Under the pieces are notes generated by a model. The model was not told where the DNA came from and searched no databases. It worked only from the letters and a program-made list of their open reading frames with translations. A stretch of 64,000 bases of DNA from Thermoprotei archaeon. GTDB lineage: Archaea > Thermoproteota > Thermoprotei > Gearchaeales > WAQG01. The DNA lies in contig JAVZOV010000001.1 in the NCBI GenBank assembly GCA_038881895.1, positions 434,001 through 498,000 on the forward strand. Reading direction: 5' to 3'. Position 1 is the stretch's first letter. Each line of letters opens with the position of its first letter. Below are positions 9,078 to 18,364 of the stretch, piece after piece. The position numbers were made by a program, and so were the translations under genes.

Positions 9078-9406
9078 ATTTTGCTAATAACTTTTAGAAA
9101 CCTAGTTAAACTATTTTATTCTTTTGTGTTAGAACGAGGACCTTGTAAATTTTAATTTGATTATGATGTTAAAAAATACATACCCTAAGCATGCTTTTAA
9201 TTTTTAATAACAATGACAGAAATCAGACATTTAAAAATGGAAGCAGATATTTGATAGCTTACTATTTAGGACGTAGCCGGTCAGAATATGTACAAACTTC
9301 GAAAGGAAGTATTAAATCTATTACAACTTTATTTAGTTCGCTCACTGGTATTATGCGAATCGTTCCTGAAAATATAAAGGAAGAAACTGTTATGATTGTT
9401 TGATTT
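9078..9406. other. Intergenic region with no recognised feature
   Basis: The stretch between the hydrolase and the right end of the next TnpB element. A 70-codon open frame (9191-9403) exists but shows no family pattern and has no clear ribosome site, so I do not call it. Confidence 0.5.
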
Positions 9407-10492
9407 GACACTCTCCGCGGCTGAAGCCGGGAGATTCTCGGTTCCTCAGGCTTAAGCCTTCATCATACCGAGTTCTGGGCTGTGTCAAACCAGCCCCTGC
9501 CATGGACATGTAGTCCATAGCCCGCTTAAGGATGTTCGTTGCCCCATTATAGTCTGCGTTGCATTGGATTCCGCAGTTTGGGCATTTGAAGAGGCCTCCG
9601 ACTCGAAGCCCCCTAGTCCACATCTGTGACATGTTTTGGACGTGTTTCTTTCGCTTATCTTAACGACTTTGATTCCGCGCCATCTCGCCTTATACTCTAT
9701 GAATTGGCTCAGCCTATAATATGGGAATCCGTTGTTGAGCTTTCTTTTGAAGGTCCTACCTCTGCCGTTTCGTCTTATGCCCTTGAGTTTTCCAAGAACT
9801 ATCATGGAGTCGTTCGCCAAAGCTTCGTTTACTATGGCTCTGCTAATCTTATGCAGGATATCGCTAACCACTCTTCTCTCTTTACGCCCAATCTTCTTTA
9901 TGGTTCTGTAGGCCCTCTTTAAAGCTAAAGACCTTCTAAGGTAGAAGAAGTGTCCCTTAACCCTCCTAAGCTCTCTCCCATAAAATTTTGGTTTTGGATT
10001 GCTTGAGTTGACTGTTGTGGCTATCCATCGTATCCCCATATCAACTGCTAGAGCTGATTTAGGGTTTCTCTCCTCCACTTCTTTTTCAACAGTTATGTGG
10101 ACGAACCACTCACCTTTTCGCCTAACGATTTTAGCTTCTTTGCAAATCATGTCATCAGTTATTGGTTCATGGGTCTTTATAGGGACGTTTATTCCGTCTC
10201 TAACCCCATAAATTGGAATCTTGAGCCAATAAGGCGTCAACTTAGTGTCTGCTCTGTACACGTCCCTTCTAAGGATTAGCGGATATTCCTTTCCTTCCTT
10301 TGGCTTGCCAATCCGCCTCAGAAGTCTATCGGCTTGCTGCTTTGTAGCGGAATAAAGCGGAACAGACTTGTCTCCATGAAGGTATCTCTGAAAGTTCTCG
10401 TATTCACGCTTGAGAAGTTCTGCTTTACCCCTGCGTAGTTCAAGAACCTTTGCCTTAATGGTTTTCTTAGCCTTCATGAGCGACTCGCTCAA
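9390..10492 (-). pseudogene. tnpB: tnpB with a single-base frameshift in the zinc ribbon
   Basis: An IS605-type TnpB. The first frame (from 10492) covers the N-terminal domain and RuvC motifs (VDMGIRWIATT, MIVLGKLKGI) up to the first zinc pair TCHRCG. The second pair, FKCPNCG followed by NADYNGATNIL (third RuvC Asp), is in another frame. The shift lies at a run of five G (minus strand, near 9609-9613); one more G would restore the family sequence. The second RuvC acidic position reads 'VLGKLKG' where Glu is normally found, so activity is doubtful even without the shift. The final codons run past the element end. Confidence 0.82.
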
Positions 10493-10564
10493 GAAAACAT
10501 TGTTTAAGCGTTTATTTAAGCCTATCGACGATTCATCCCAGAACTAAAGTTCTGGGCTTTCTTG
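9407..10564 (-). mobile_element. IS605-type TnpB element with both terminal hairpins
   Basis: Read on the minus strand, the left end at about 10535-10564 carries the palindrome AGAACTTTAGTTCT followed by GGGATGAAT. The right end at 9407-9430 carries 'CTTCAGCCGCGGAGAGTGTC'. The same two ends occur in the internally deleted copy at 38272-38530, which supports these boundaries. The only gene is tnpB, which is frameshifted; no TnpA is present. Confidence 0.75.
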
Positions 10565-10791
10565 TCGCATTTTTGTAAAATATATTAGTTACAAAGTTAT
10601 TGTCGATCTAAACCCATTTTGTTAAAGGATGTTGGGAGAGCACTCTTACAAGAATAAAAGAAAGGGATGTTCAATGTGCTGTTAGACAAAATTTTGCTAA
10701 TTATTTTAAAGCGTATCTTAAGTGTATGAAAAATAATTTTGAATATATACCACAAGTGTGATATACTACAAAGAATTATTAAAATGATATA

Positions 10792-13014
10792 TTATTCACG
10801 AAGGCTTAAATAATATGCTTGTCCTAATGCTATTCCTCCGTCACCTGCTGGTATTCGTCTAGGTGTGAGAATTGGTATTCCTTCTGAATTATCCATTATT
10901 CCTTTGAGAATGTATTCGTTTACTGCAGCGCCTCCTGAGACAAATACTACTTGTGGGTTAAGTTTAAGTGCTGCTTTTATTAGGGCTTCTCCTAACCTAT
11001 ATTGGATTGTGAGAGCTGTATCATTAATTCTCGCATTGTTATCAAGAAGCCATTTAAATATTTCTGTAGTATCTATTTCAATGCTTTTGACTGGTATTTC
11101 CATATCAAGTATTTTGCCTCCTCTTGCACTAGCTTCGAGTTTCATTGCTGGTTCGCCTTCATAACTTCTGTATTTACATATTCCCAAATAAGCAGAAGCA
11201 GCATCGAGAACACGTCCAGTACTAGATGTCATAAGATTGGGTTTTTTGCTCATTTTTTCTAGAATTAAGAACTCTTCATTTCTCAATTTAACGATTTTCT
11301 TTATCTCATCCCATTTCATAAATGTTGAAAGTATTAGCGCCAGCATTCTTTCCGGTCTAAGAGCATTTATGTCTCCCCCAACGTAAGGAACATATTTAAG
11401 GTGATATTCTCTAAAGTACTTTATTCCAGAGAACCTTATTATTTCACCACCCCATCCGTTACCGTCGTCACCATAACCTATACCGTCTATAGCTATGCCA
11501 ACTCCTTCATCGTATCCATAATCAGCTGCAACGCTTAATACGTGAGCAAAATGATGCTGAACTTGAATAAAATCAGCTGAAAATTTTTCAGCAAATTTCA
11601 TCGCAAGTATAGTACTTTGATATGTTGGATTTTTGTCTGCTAGAATAGCTCCTGGTTTTAAGGAATATGTTTTTATAAAGAAATTTAGGTATTTCTCTAA
11701 CTCATATAAAGTTTCTAATTTGTCAGTATCTCCTATAAATTGTGTCATTACTATTTTATCATCAAAAGCCACAGCGCCAGCATTCTGAAGCTCTGCACCT
11801 ACAGCAATGATAGGGTATTTTAATCTTCTTCTTATTTTTATCCACATCGGCGCATAACCTCTTCCTCTTCTTAGTAACATAATTTTGCCAGAAGAAACTC
11901 TTACAACACTATCATCAACTCTGTTCACTATTTTTCTATTATGATAAAGCACATAATCTACAATATTCCTAAGATGTTCTCGTATACACTCCTCTGAAAT
12001 ACACATCGGGAATTCATGCCTATTTCCACTAGTCATTATGAGAACATGGTGTGGCATTTCATTAAGTAACAAATAATGTAATGGTGTATAGTAAAGAAAA
12101 AAACCCTCTCTATCTAACCCTGGGGACACATATTTGGACAAAGAAAAATCATCTCTTTTTTTAAGAAGAACAATAGGTCTTTCCGAGGAAATTAACAAAT
12201 CTCTCTCAATTTCTGATATAACTGCATATTTTTTAATGGTATCCAGATCAAGAGCCATCACAGCAAAAGGTTGTGTTAATCTGTTCTTTCTTTTCCTAAG
12301 TTCTAAAACAGCATCATCATTTAATGGATCCACAGCAATATGAAAACCACCTATACCCTTAACTGCCACTATCTTACCTTCTTTAATTAATTTTGCTGCA
12401 GTAATTATCGGATCACCATTAACTTCCTCACCATCAACAGTTTCAAGGAAAAGCTTTGGACCACATCTAGGACAACTAATACCTTGAGCATCAAACCTTC
12501 TTTCATTCCCTGAATCATAATATTCAGTTAAACAATCATCACATAATGGAAAATCATTCATTGATGTATTTTCTCTATCATAGGGTATCTCATAGATCAT
12601 AGAAAATCTTGGACCACAATGAACACAACTATTAAAAGGATATTCATGCCTCCTATTACTCGGATCAAGGACTTCCTGCATGCATTCATCACAAACTGCT
12701 ATATCCGGAGGTATTTGACTGGCCTCCATTATAACATTACCGCTCTTAAGTATCTTGAAATCATGAAAATCTTCAATATTCGTTTCCTCAACTTTTATAC
12801 TCTCTACTTTAGCAGGATAAGGAAGTTTAAGGAAAAAGAGAGAAAAGAAACGAGAAACGGCATCTCGATTTCCTTGTATCCTAATTTCTACTTCACTCCC
12901 ACCCAAATTCCTTACATAACCCTTCACATCACTTTTGACAGCAATCCTATAAACAAATGGCCTAAACCCAACACCCTGAACTAACCCTGTCACTAAAATC
13001 CTATACGAATCCAT
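10792..13014 (-). CDS. hypF: Carbamoyltransferase HypF
   Basis: A 740-residue full-length HypF, which makes the thiocarbamate on HypE that becomes the CN ligands of NiFe hydrogenases. In order: an acylphosphatase domain ([14 protein letters not shown], residues 10-23), two zinc-finger halves (CDEC...CVHCG and CDDC...CPRCG, about 107-185), a YrdC-like domain ([13 protein letters not shown], about 220), and a Kae1-like domain with 'QHHFAHVLS' near 480 and '[12 protein letters not shown]' near 690. No hydrogenase or other hyp gene is in the window, so the target enzyme lies elsewhere. It appears intact. Confidence 0.97.
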   Translation of the reverse strand: MDSYRILVTGLVQGVGFRPFVYRIAVKSDVKGYVRNLGGSEVEIRIQGNRDAVSRFFSLFFLKLPYPAKVESIKVEETNIEDFHDFKILKSGNVIMEASQIPPDIAVCDECMQEVLDPSNRRHEYPFNSCVHCGPRFSMIYEIPYDRENTSMNDFPLCDDCLTEYYDSGNERRFDAQGISCPRCGPKLFLETVDGEEVNGDPIITAAKLIKEGKIVAVKGIGGFHIAVDPLNDDAVLELRKRKNRLTQPFAVMALDLDTIKKYAVISEIERDLLISSERPIVLLKKRDDFSLSKYVSPGLDREGFFLYYTPLHYLLLNEMPHHVLIMTSGNRHEFPMCISEECIREHLRNIVDYVLYHNRKIVNRVDDSVVRVSSGKIMLLRRGRGYAPMWIKIRRRLKYPIIAVGAELQNAGAVAFDDKIVMTQFIGDTDKLETLYELEKYLNFFIKTYSLKPGAILADKNPTYQSTILAMKFAEKFSADFIQVQHHFAHVLSVAADYGYDEGVGIAIDGIGYGDDGNGWGGEIIRFSGIKYFREYHLKYVPYVGGDINALRPERMLALILSTFMKWDEIKKIVKLRNEEFLILEKMSKKPNLMTSSTGRVLDAASAYLGICKYRSYEGEPAMKLEASARGGKILDMEIPVKSIEIDTTEIFKWLLDNNARINDTALTIQYRLGEALIKAALKLNPQVVFVSGGAAVNEYILKGIMDNSEGIPILTPRRIPAGDGGIALGQAYYLSLRE

Positions 13015-13194
13015 GACAAACTAATTATAAACACTTAATATTTATTCCTTATCCACAAAACATAATTAATACAAACAACTAGATAAACCCATAAATATAA
13101 TAAGAATCATTAAATAATAATCAAAATAGTACTATAATGAGTTCTATAGACAGAAGTATTATTGTGTATTCCAATTTGTATAGCATTAAGTACA

Positions 13195-13590
13195 GAAATA
13201 GCTTTTAGTAAGAGAGTTATCCTTGATGTATCTTATAATACTAAATCCTAACACAGGGTTCTTAGTCTATAATAGCTTCGGTTATCGGGGACAGAAAGGA
13301 TGGTTACAGGTTTTGTGAAACAGGTGCAAGAGCCCCTCAATGGGCTGTATTATTCGCGATTGCTAACAGTAGAAGAAGTACTTCAGTGTCTTCAACTGAT
13401 TTCGGAACAGAAACATTAATTTATAATGCAGCTAGTAGTACCCACAGCATCTAACTATAGAGATATAACTTCAAGAAGCAATGGAAATTATGGTTCTGCA
13501 TGTACGACAACAACTGGATACGATATTTGTTTCTGGTTTAGGCATTTTGCTAGCAAATAATTTAATACCCTATCTACAAACACATTAATT
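13195..13590 (+). pseudogene. Relic of an S53 (sedolisin/kumamolisin-type) peptidase, C-terminal part
   Basis: No long open frame exists, but successive frames translate to consecutive pieces of an S53 C-terminal domain: 'VILDVSYNT', then 'PNTGFLVYNSFGY', then 'APQWAVLFAIANS', then 'NYRDITSRSNGNYGSAC', then 'VSGLGILLANNLIPYLQT'. In live enzymes these correspond to the PDVSY strand, the GTSxxxPxWA active-site loop, the calcium site region and the C-terminal helix. At least three frameshifts and a stop separate them, and the catalytic Ser loop reads 'TGARAPQW', so Ser is gone. S53 enzymes are secreted acid peptidases. Confidence 0.75.
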
Positions 13591-14181
13591 TTTTTATTTA
13601 ATCAGGTATATTGCGAATTAAATCAAGAATTACATCTTTCTTAACTTTTGGTTTAAAATTTCTTCTGGAGAATATACTATGAGAATAAAACCATATTAGT
13701 AAGAGAACAAACAATTCTGGTAGTATAAAATACTATCACGCTCCTATACTTAAAGCTTCTGATATAAATGCATAACGTAATATGCTTTTCGGTTTATATC
13801 AGAAATGTTTTCAACTTCAAGGAAAATTAGAGTCGCTTGCAAGAATCTAGCATTTGATATGGCTAATTCTGTTTGCATGTACTACTGGCATTCAATTGGA
13901 TAGTGTATTTATGGTGATTGGGATTGAAAACCTTTTCTATTTTAGCTAGTGATTAACCTCGGTACTATGATATATATCTATAAGTAGCACAATTGGTGTA
14001 ATCTATTGGAAATATAAGCCTATCTCATGGAGTAAATCTACTATTTATTATTCATTGAATTATGCGATCACATAAAGCTTGAGAAATTCAGAACTTTTGG
14101 GATTCAGTGAAAAATTGAGGTTCATTGCTCATGATGAAGTTAATTATAAACCTTATATAGATTATATGTTCACTAAATATT
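13591..14181. other. Degenerate non-coding stretch
   Basis: About 590 bases without an intact gene. On the minus strand near 13610-13740 a short frame reads like the end of a membrane protein ('YFILPELFVLLLIWFYS' then a basic tail), interrupted by two stops, so another decayed gene is possible; I cannot name it. Near 14150-14158 a TTATATAG element lies about 30 bases before the next start codon and probably served as its TATA box. Confidence 0.4.
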
Positions 14182-14506
14182 ATGGTGAAAATGGCAAGAT
14201 TGTCTGGAGGAGAAGTTTTAAAGCGTTGTCTTCTTCAAGAAAACATAGAATATGTGTTTGGAGTACCTGGAGATCAACTTTACCCCTTTTTGGATGCTCT
14301 ATACGAAGATGACAAGATTAAATTTATCACCACTCATCATGAATCTGCAGCGGCACATGCGGCTGACGCTTGGGCACGTTTGACTGGGAAGCCTGGTGTA
14401 GTTGCTGCTACCGTAGGTCCTGGCGCAGCAAACTTAATCGGAGGTGTTTATCCTGCATTTGCAGAAGGAATACCTATGATAATAATTACCGCACAAAATC
14501 AAACAT
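14182..14506 (+). pseudogene. Thiamine-diphosphate enzyme (acetolactate synthase-like), N-terminal fragment
   Basis: The N-terminal 108 residues of an acetolactate synthase/benzoylformate decarboxylase-type enzyme: 'YVFGVPGDQLYPFLDAL', 'ITTHHESAAAHAADAWARLTG' with the conserved Glu that activates the cofactor, and 'VVAATVGPGAANLIGGVYPA'. The frame ends after 'IIITAQNQT' exactly where an IS607-type right end begins (GGGTTCTG at 14507). The rest of the gene resumes only beyond the element, so it cannot make an enzyme. Confidence 0.9.
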
Positions 14507-14516
14507 GGGTTCTGAA

Positions 14517-15728
14517 CTAAATATGGATATGTATGGATTCCATACTTAGTTCTTGAGCCTCATCCCTCTTGTCCTCCTCTGGGTTCATTGGAGGGCTCAT
14601 CGAGCTCTGCTCCCTTCGGGGTGAACCCATGAATCCCCACATCCTAAGGAACGTTTTCCAAATGTTTATTGATGCATTCTTCTGCCTATCGATTATAAAA
14701 CCGCACCTAGGGCACTTGAAGACCCCTCCTCTTAGGTCTTTATTATAATACCCGCATTTGGAGCAGGTCTTCGAGGTGCCCTTCGCATTCACATATATGG
14801 TAGCATAACCATTCCACGCAGATTTGTATTCCACGTACTTTTGCAGTTTGATGTAGTCGTGCTTGCTGTTCTGCCTGTTCATGCTCCTACTCTTCGTCCT
14901 AGCCACCCTCTCCTTGAACCCCCTCAGGTCCTCGAAGACGTTTGTCCTGCCTGAGAGCTGCTTGGCCAGCTTGTGCAGCGCGTCGTCAACCCTGTTCCTC
15001 TCCCTCGAGCGGTACTTCTCCAGGAGCCTCTTCCTCGTTTTTCCATGTAGCTTTTGGGTGACTCTTCTCTTCAGCTCGTAGATCCTGTGGATGGTGTAGA
15101 TCTCCTTCAGGTCTATGGAACAGTGATCCCGGCCGTCGAAGCCGTCCAGGGATAGGAGGTTCGTGTCCCAGGCAATCGAATTTTCGACCTTCAGCCCCAC
15201 CCTCTTCCTGACCGTCACCAGGAGCCTGTCCTGTTTGAGTATGAGTTCGCCGAGCTCCAATCCCCTTATCCTATCCCAGCACCACGTCTTCCTCAAATCT
15301 ACGGTCACGCTTTCTTCGTAAGGTTTCACTGAAATCCTGAGAATTCCATCCCTGTAGCTGTAGAGGGTTTCCTTAACTCTAACGAACTTTCTCCTCAGTT
15401 CAGGCTTTCTTCTTCCAGCCCGCCCACGTAGATATCTTTTCCTCCACGATTCAAGCACGGAATAAGCCTGCTTTATCGCGGAGTCCACGTAATGCTTGGA
15501 GTAAAACCAACCTTTAAGGTACTTGTCCCTAAGCTCCTTCCTGAAGGTCTTGTCCTTCCTAGGAAACGGTATAAGCCTCTTACCCCTTCTTTCCCATGCT
15601 ATGTTCCTCCATAAGTCATCCAAGATAGCGTTTAAGATGCGCATGTAGTCCTCTATGAGCTCACTTACCTCAAGGTTATGCGGTATCGAGTACGCTTTAA
15701 CCAACAAGGTTCCTGACACCTTCAACAA
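14517..15728 (-). CDS. tnpB: TnpB of IS607-derived group 2 element
   Basis: A 403-residue TnpB, the RNA-guided nuclease family ancestral to Cas12. RuvC residues are visible as Asp in 'IAWDTNLLSLDGF', Glu in 'NVFEDLRGF' and Asp in '[13 protein letters not shown]'; the zinc ribbon is TCSKCGYY...FKCPRCG. All look intact. The start is TTG behind GGGAGG (a GTG nine bases on is an alternative) and overlaps the upstream HTH gene. The 3' end runs into the right-end hairpin, where the guide RNA scaffold of such elements normally lies. Confidence 0.88.
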   Translation of the reverse strand: MLKVSGTLLVKAYSIPHNLEVSELIEDYMRILNAILDDLWRNIAWERRGKRLIPFPRKDKTFRKELRDKYLKGWFYSKHYVDSAIKQAYSVLESWRKRYLRGRAGRRKPELRRKFVRVKETLYSYRDGILRISVKPYEESVTVDLRKTWCWDRIRGLELGELILKQDRLLVTVRKRVGLKVENSIAWDTNLLSLDGFDGRDHCSIDLKEIYTIHRIYELKRRVTQKLHGKTRKRLLEKYRSRERNRVDDALHKLAKQLSGRTNVFEDLRGFKERVARTKSRSMNRQNSKHDYIKLQKYVEYKSAWNGYATIYVNAKGTSKTCSKCGYYNKDLRGGVFKCPRCGFIIDRQKNASINIWKTFLRMWGFMGSPRREQSSMSPPMNPEEDKRDEAQELSMESIHIHI

Positions 15729-15939
15729 CCTCCCTATACTTATGGGACCTCATGCCTACGATAATTCTTTCCTCTCTTAAACCGAGGATTCGTTTTATTT
15801 CGCTCTCAGGGATCTTCTTGCGTCCTCCAAGTGTTCTAACACACCTAATCTTACCTTGTTTATCCCATTGCTGAATAGTCCAGGTGGTGACTCCAAGAAG
15901 CTTCTTCGCCTCCTTGATTGTATAGAGCTTTTCGGACAT
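15697..15939 (-). CDS. HTH-only remnant of IS607 TnpA
   Basis: About 80 residues: a MerR-like helix-turn-helix ('YTIKEAKKLLGVTTWTIQQW' then 'TLGGRKKIPESEIKRILGL'), followed by 'EERIIVG', where the IS607 serine recombinase domain would begin (usually IVGYARVS), and then an unrelated short tail. The catalytic domain is gone. I choose ATG 15939, preceded by an AGGAG ribosome site and conserved in the derivative at 51680, over the longer frame from 15975. It overlaps tnpB by 32 bases. Confidence 0.82.
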   Translation of the reverse strand: MSEKLYTIKEAKKLLGVTTWTIQQWDKQGKIRCVRTLGGRKKIPESEIKRILGLREERIIVGMRSHKYREVVEGVRNLVG

Positions 15940-15994
15940 CAATATTCTCCTATATCTACCAATATTTAAACACATCTATTTTGAAACTGCTGAA

Positions 15995-16353
15995 AAAGGC
16001 GTCTTGGGTTGAAATTTGTATGTATAGTACTTAATGACAATGCGTAGGGAATGATTAAAGCTGGGCAAACATTATTTTATAAGAAACGATATGTAGGTGT
16101 TGATTTCAATGATACTAGATATGATAAAATTGCTGAAGCTATGGGTTGCTATGGTGAGCGAGTCATAGAACCTTCAGAAATTAGACAGGCTCTTGAAAGG
16201 GCAGTAAATTCTGGATTGCCAGCAGTATTGGATGTAAAAATTGATGGAAACATAATACCTCCCGACTTTGAATTATTAGCAGCTATTTGGTTAGAAGGCT
16301 GTGAAATACCTCCCAAGATTTCGAGTGAAGAAATTGTAATAGAAAAATCCTAA
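15995..16353 (+). pseudogene. Thiamine-diphosphate enzyme, C-terminal fragment
   Basis: The C-terminal end of the enzyme whose start is at 14182. In one frame it reads 'FVCIVLNDNA', a TAG stop at 16045-16047, then 'GMIKAGQ', 'KIAEAMGCYGERV' and 'LPAVLDVKIDGNIIPPDFE', matching the cofactor-binding C-terminal domain of acetolactate synthase-like proteins. About 340 residues of the middle are missing altogether, so deletion accompanied or followed the insertion. The stop replaces the usual Leu/Tyr of the 'NxxLGM' motif. Confidence 0.85.
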
Positions 16354-16377
16354 CTTAAAAATAATTTATTTTTTTAT

Positions 16378-16803
16378 TTAGATATTAGTTTTAAGAAATA
16401 TGTGCCGTGATCTCCATAATATTATTGGAGCTGTTATTCCTAATGTCAAGGTGTATATGTTAATTAATGTTTCAAATTGCATTTCAATGCTTGAGGATAG
16501 TAATTCGTAAAGGTTATTTTGTATATTAAATGTTATATCCATGAGTGCTAAAAATACTAGTGCACTAGATGCAAGGAGAGCAAATATGAATCCCCAAATT
16601 TTTCTTTTGAGAATCCCAATACCCGCAATTAATGATGAAAACGCCATGTACATATCAGCAGGTATGAATGCCTGTTCAAATTTTATATACCATTCTTTTT
16701 CTATAACTTGTACAGTCCTGCTTGTGAGAAAGTTTATCCAATATGCTATCGTTACTAGACTCGTAAGTATAAAGAAAAAAGATAATATTTTTAAAGTATT
16801 AAT
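16378..16803 (-). CDS. Small membrane protein with probable AUU start
   Basis: From an ATT at 16803 the frame codes 141 residues with about four hydrophobic helices; ATG first appears at 16653, inside the second helix region. The stretch before that ATG is clearly coding ('LKILSFFFILTSLVTIAYW', a membrane helix). A GGTGAG ribosome site, formed by the last codons of the SCP2 gene, lies five bases before the ATT, and no ATG, GTG or TTG is available in frame. No family recognised. It follows the SCP2 and dehydrogenase genes on the same strand. Confidence 0.6.
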   Translation of the reverse strand: MNTLKILSFFFILTSLVTIAYWINFLTSRTVQVIEKEWYIKFEQAFIPADMYMAFSSLIAGIGILKRKIWGFIFALLASSALVFLALMDITFNIQNNLYELLSSSIEMQFETLINIYTLTLGITAPIILWRSRHIFLKTNI

Positions 16804-16805
16804 GA

Positions 16806-17234
16806 TTACTCACCTTTAAGATTATATCTTGAGTATTCTCCATGAAACTCTGTTGGTATTTTTCTTAAAATTTCGAGCCAGTATTCAGTTGCTTTTGATA
16901 ACTTTAACAATTTCATTAAATTTCCTCTGACTTTAAGTTTTCTAGTTAAGAATGCTTTTGTAACACCTAAATTACCAAGTAGTATGTCAACCCAGACACC
17001 ATATTTTCCAGATATTATAAAGTCTGTATTTTTCTCCCCAAGCCATATATTTGCTATTTTACCCTGTTCCACATTATATCCTAAAATAATGGTGTTATTA
17101 ACACTCTTTTCAGGTTCTGCCTCAATAATGAATGTATAACTAGCGTTTTCTTCTTTGGCAAGTTCTAAATATTTTTGATCACTATTAGTTCTCTTTTTAA
17201 CTTCCTCTAAATATTCTAAACTTCCGAACTCCAT
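16806..17234 (-). CDS. SCP2 sterol-carrier-like protein
   Basis: 142 residues with an SCP2-like fold: a central 'YTFIIEAEPE' strand, then 'DFIISGKYGVWVDILLGNLG' and 'LKVRGNLMKLLKLS', the usual SCP2 order. Such proteins bind lipid or acyl-CoA-like ligands. It starts one base after the stop of the alcohol dehydrogenase gene and its end supplies the ribosome site of the membrane protein gene, so the three are likely one operon. Ligand unknown. Confidence 0.75.
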   Translation of the reverse strand: MEFGSLEYLEEVKKRTNSDQKYLELAKEENASYTFIIEAEPEKSVNNTIILGYNVEQGKIANIWLGEKNTDFIISGKYGVWVDILLGNLGVTKAFLTRKLKVRGNLMKLLKLSKATEYWLEILRKIPTEFHGEYSRYNLKGE

Positions 17235-17235
17235 T

Positions 17236-18258
17236 CTATTCTCCTCCGGCGAGTTTTACTACTACTTTACCTTCTTTTGCAGGTCCTATTAAAACTTTAA
17301 ATCCCTTTTCTAATAAATCTTCTAAAGAAATTATAGAGGTTATTATTTTATTTGCTGTAATATGATTATTAGCAAGCCATTCTATGGCTTTAGGATATTC
17401 ATTAAATCCGCCGTATGATCCTTTAATAGTGAGCTCATTCACTACTAGGGTAAAGAAGTCTGACATCACAGGTTCTTCAGTTATACCAATTACAATAATC
17501 TCGCCTCCTTTTTTTACTAGCGTGAAATTTGCTTCTAGTGTTGATGGTGCTCCGGTAGTATCAAATACTATGTCTACACCTTCACCTTTTGTTTCTTTTT
17601 CAATGATAGCTGGTAGATTTTCTTTAGTAGGATCAATTACTGTATCAGCACCTAATTCCATGGCTAAGATCTTTCTCTTTTCGCTTATCTCTGTAATGAA
17701 AATTTCTCCAGCTCCTGATCTTTTTAACACCTCTAGTGTTACCAACCCTATTGGGCCAGCTCCTTGAATTAGGATTGAATTTCCAGGTTTAAATCCTGAT
17801 AAATTAACTGCATGCAGTACATTAGATAAAGGATCAACCAGAGTAGCATGTAATAATGACAATTGATCTGGAAGTTTATACACAATGTGCTCAGGAAGTT
17901 TAACATATTCTGCTAACGCGCCATTTATAGTTATTCCAGTCATTTGTAGATCATCACATAGTGAAGGTTTACCTGATAAACAATATTTGCATCGGCCACA
18001 TGGTATATAACCATTTGCTGTTACACGGTCTCCCTTTCTAAACCTTTTAACATCAACACCAACCTCCTCAACAATACCAGAAAATTCATGACCAATAATG
18101 AGCCCACTAACATAATTTCCTGTTTTAAACGCGGTAACGTCAGATCCACAAATTCCGCAATATGCAACTTTTATAAGAACTTCATTGGATTCTATTTCTG
18201 GTATTTCAACATCTTCAATCCTAATATCCTCTTTACCATAAAAAATTGCAGCTTTCAT
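17236..18258 (-). CDS. Zinc-dependent alcohol/polyol dehydrogenase (threonine dehydrogenase-like)
   Basis: About 340 residues of the medium-chain dehydrogenase family, oxidising an alcohol with NAD(P). Catalytic zinc residues are Cys in AYCGICGSD and His-Glu in GHEFSG; the structural zinc cysteines are CGRCKYCLSGKPSLC; the cofactor motif is GAGPIG. I place the start at the second ATG (18258): a TTTATAAATA box lies 20-30 bases upstream, so the message probably begins there, and homologs start MKA. Substrate not deducible; neighbours (SCP2 protein, E1 dehydrogenase) suggest acyl or polyol metabolism. Confidence 0.88.
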   Translation of the reverse strand: MKAAIFYGKEDIRIEDVEIPEIESNEVLIKVAYCGICGSDVTAFKTGNYVSGLIIGHEFSGIVEEVGVDVKRFRKGDRVTANGYIPCGRCKYCLSGKPSLCDDLQMTGITINGALAEYVKLPEHIVYKLPDQLSLLHATLVDPLSNVLHAVNLSGFKPGNSILIQGAGPIGLVTLEVLKRSGAGEIFITEISEKRKILAMELGADTVIDPTKENLPAIIEKETKGEGVDIVFDTTGAPSTLEANFTLVKKGGEIIVIGITEEPVMSDFFTLVVNELTIKGSYGGFNEYPKAIEWLANNHITANKIITSIISLEDLLEKGFKVLIGPAKEGKVVVKLAGGE

Positions 18259-18364
18259 AGTATTCATAGGTTCTTAAATATTTATAAAGTTTTTCATAAA
18301 TTGAATAGAATCTCTCCATTTTATACAAGATTATTTCATAAGTTACATTATGACTGTGCGTCTT

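Larger units (their letters stand above)
14507..15994 (-). mobile_element. IS607-derived element, group 2, with HTH-only TnpA and TnpB
   Basis: Minus-strand element inserted in the thiamine-diphosphate enzyme gene. The left end (about 15970-15994) reads TCAGCAGTTTC then AATAGATGTG then TTTAAATA; the right end (14507-14550) has a hairpin with arms CTAAGTATGGA/TCCATATTTAG and ends TTCAGAACCC. Identical ends bound the 404-base derivative at 51625-52028. The element is clearly more GC-rich than its surroundings. It encodes a shortened TnpA that lacks the recombinase domain, and a complete TnpB. Confidence 0.85.

Noticed and set aside
9191-9403. 70-residue plus-strand frame before the TnpB element
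   Set aside because: No ribosome site, no recognisable domain, and atypical composition.
10792-13014. Hydrogenase maturation cluster
   Set aside because: HypF is alone; no other hyp or hydrogenase gene occurs in the window.
14079-14312. 77-residue frame overlapping the start of the thiamine-diphosphate enzyme
   Set aside because: It shares most of its length with the enzyme's coding sequence in another frame and shows no conserved pattern.
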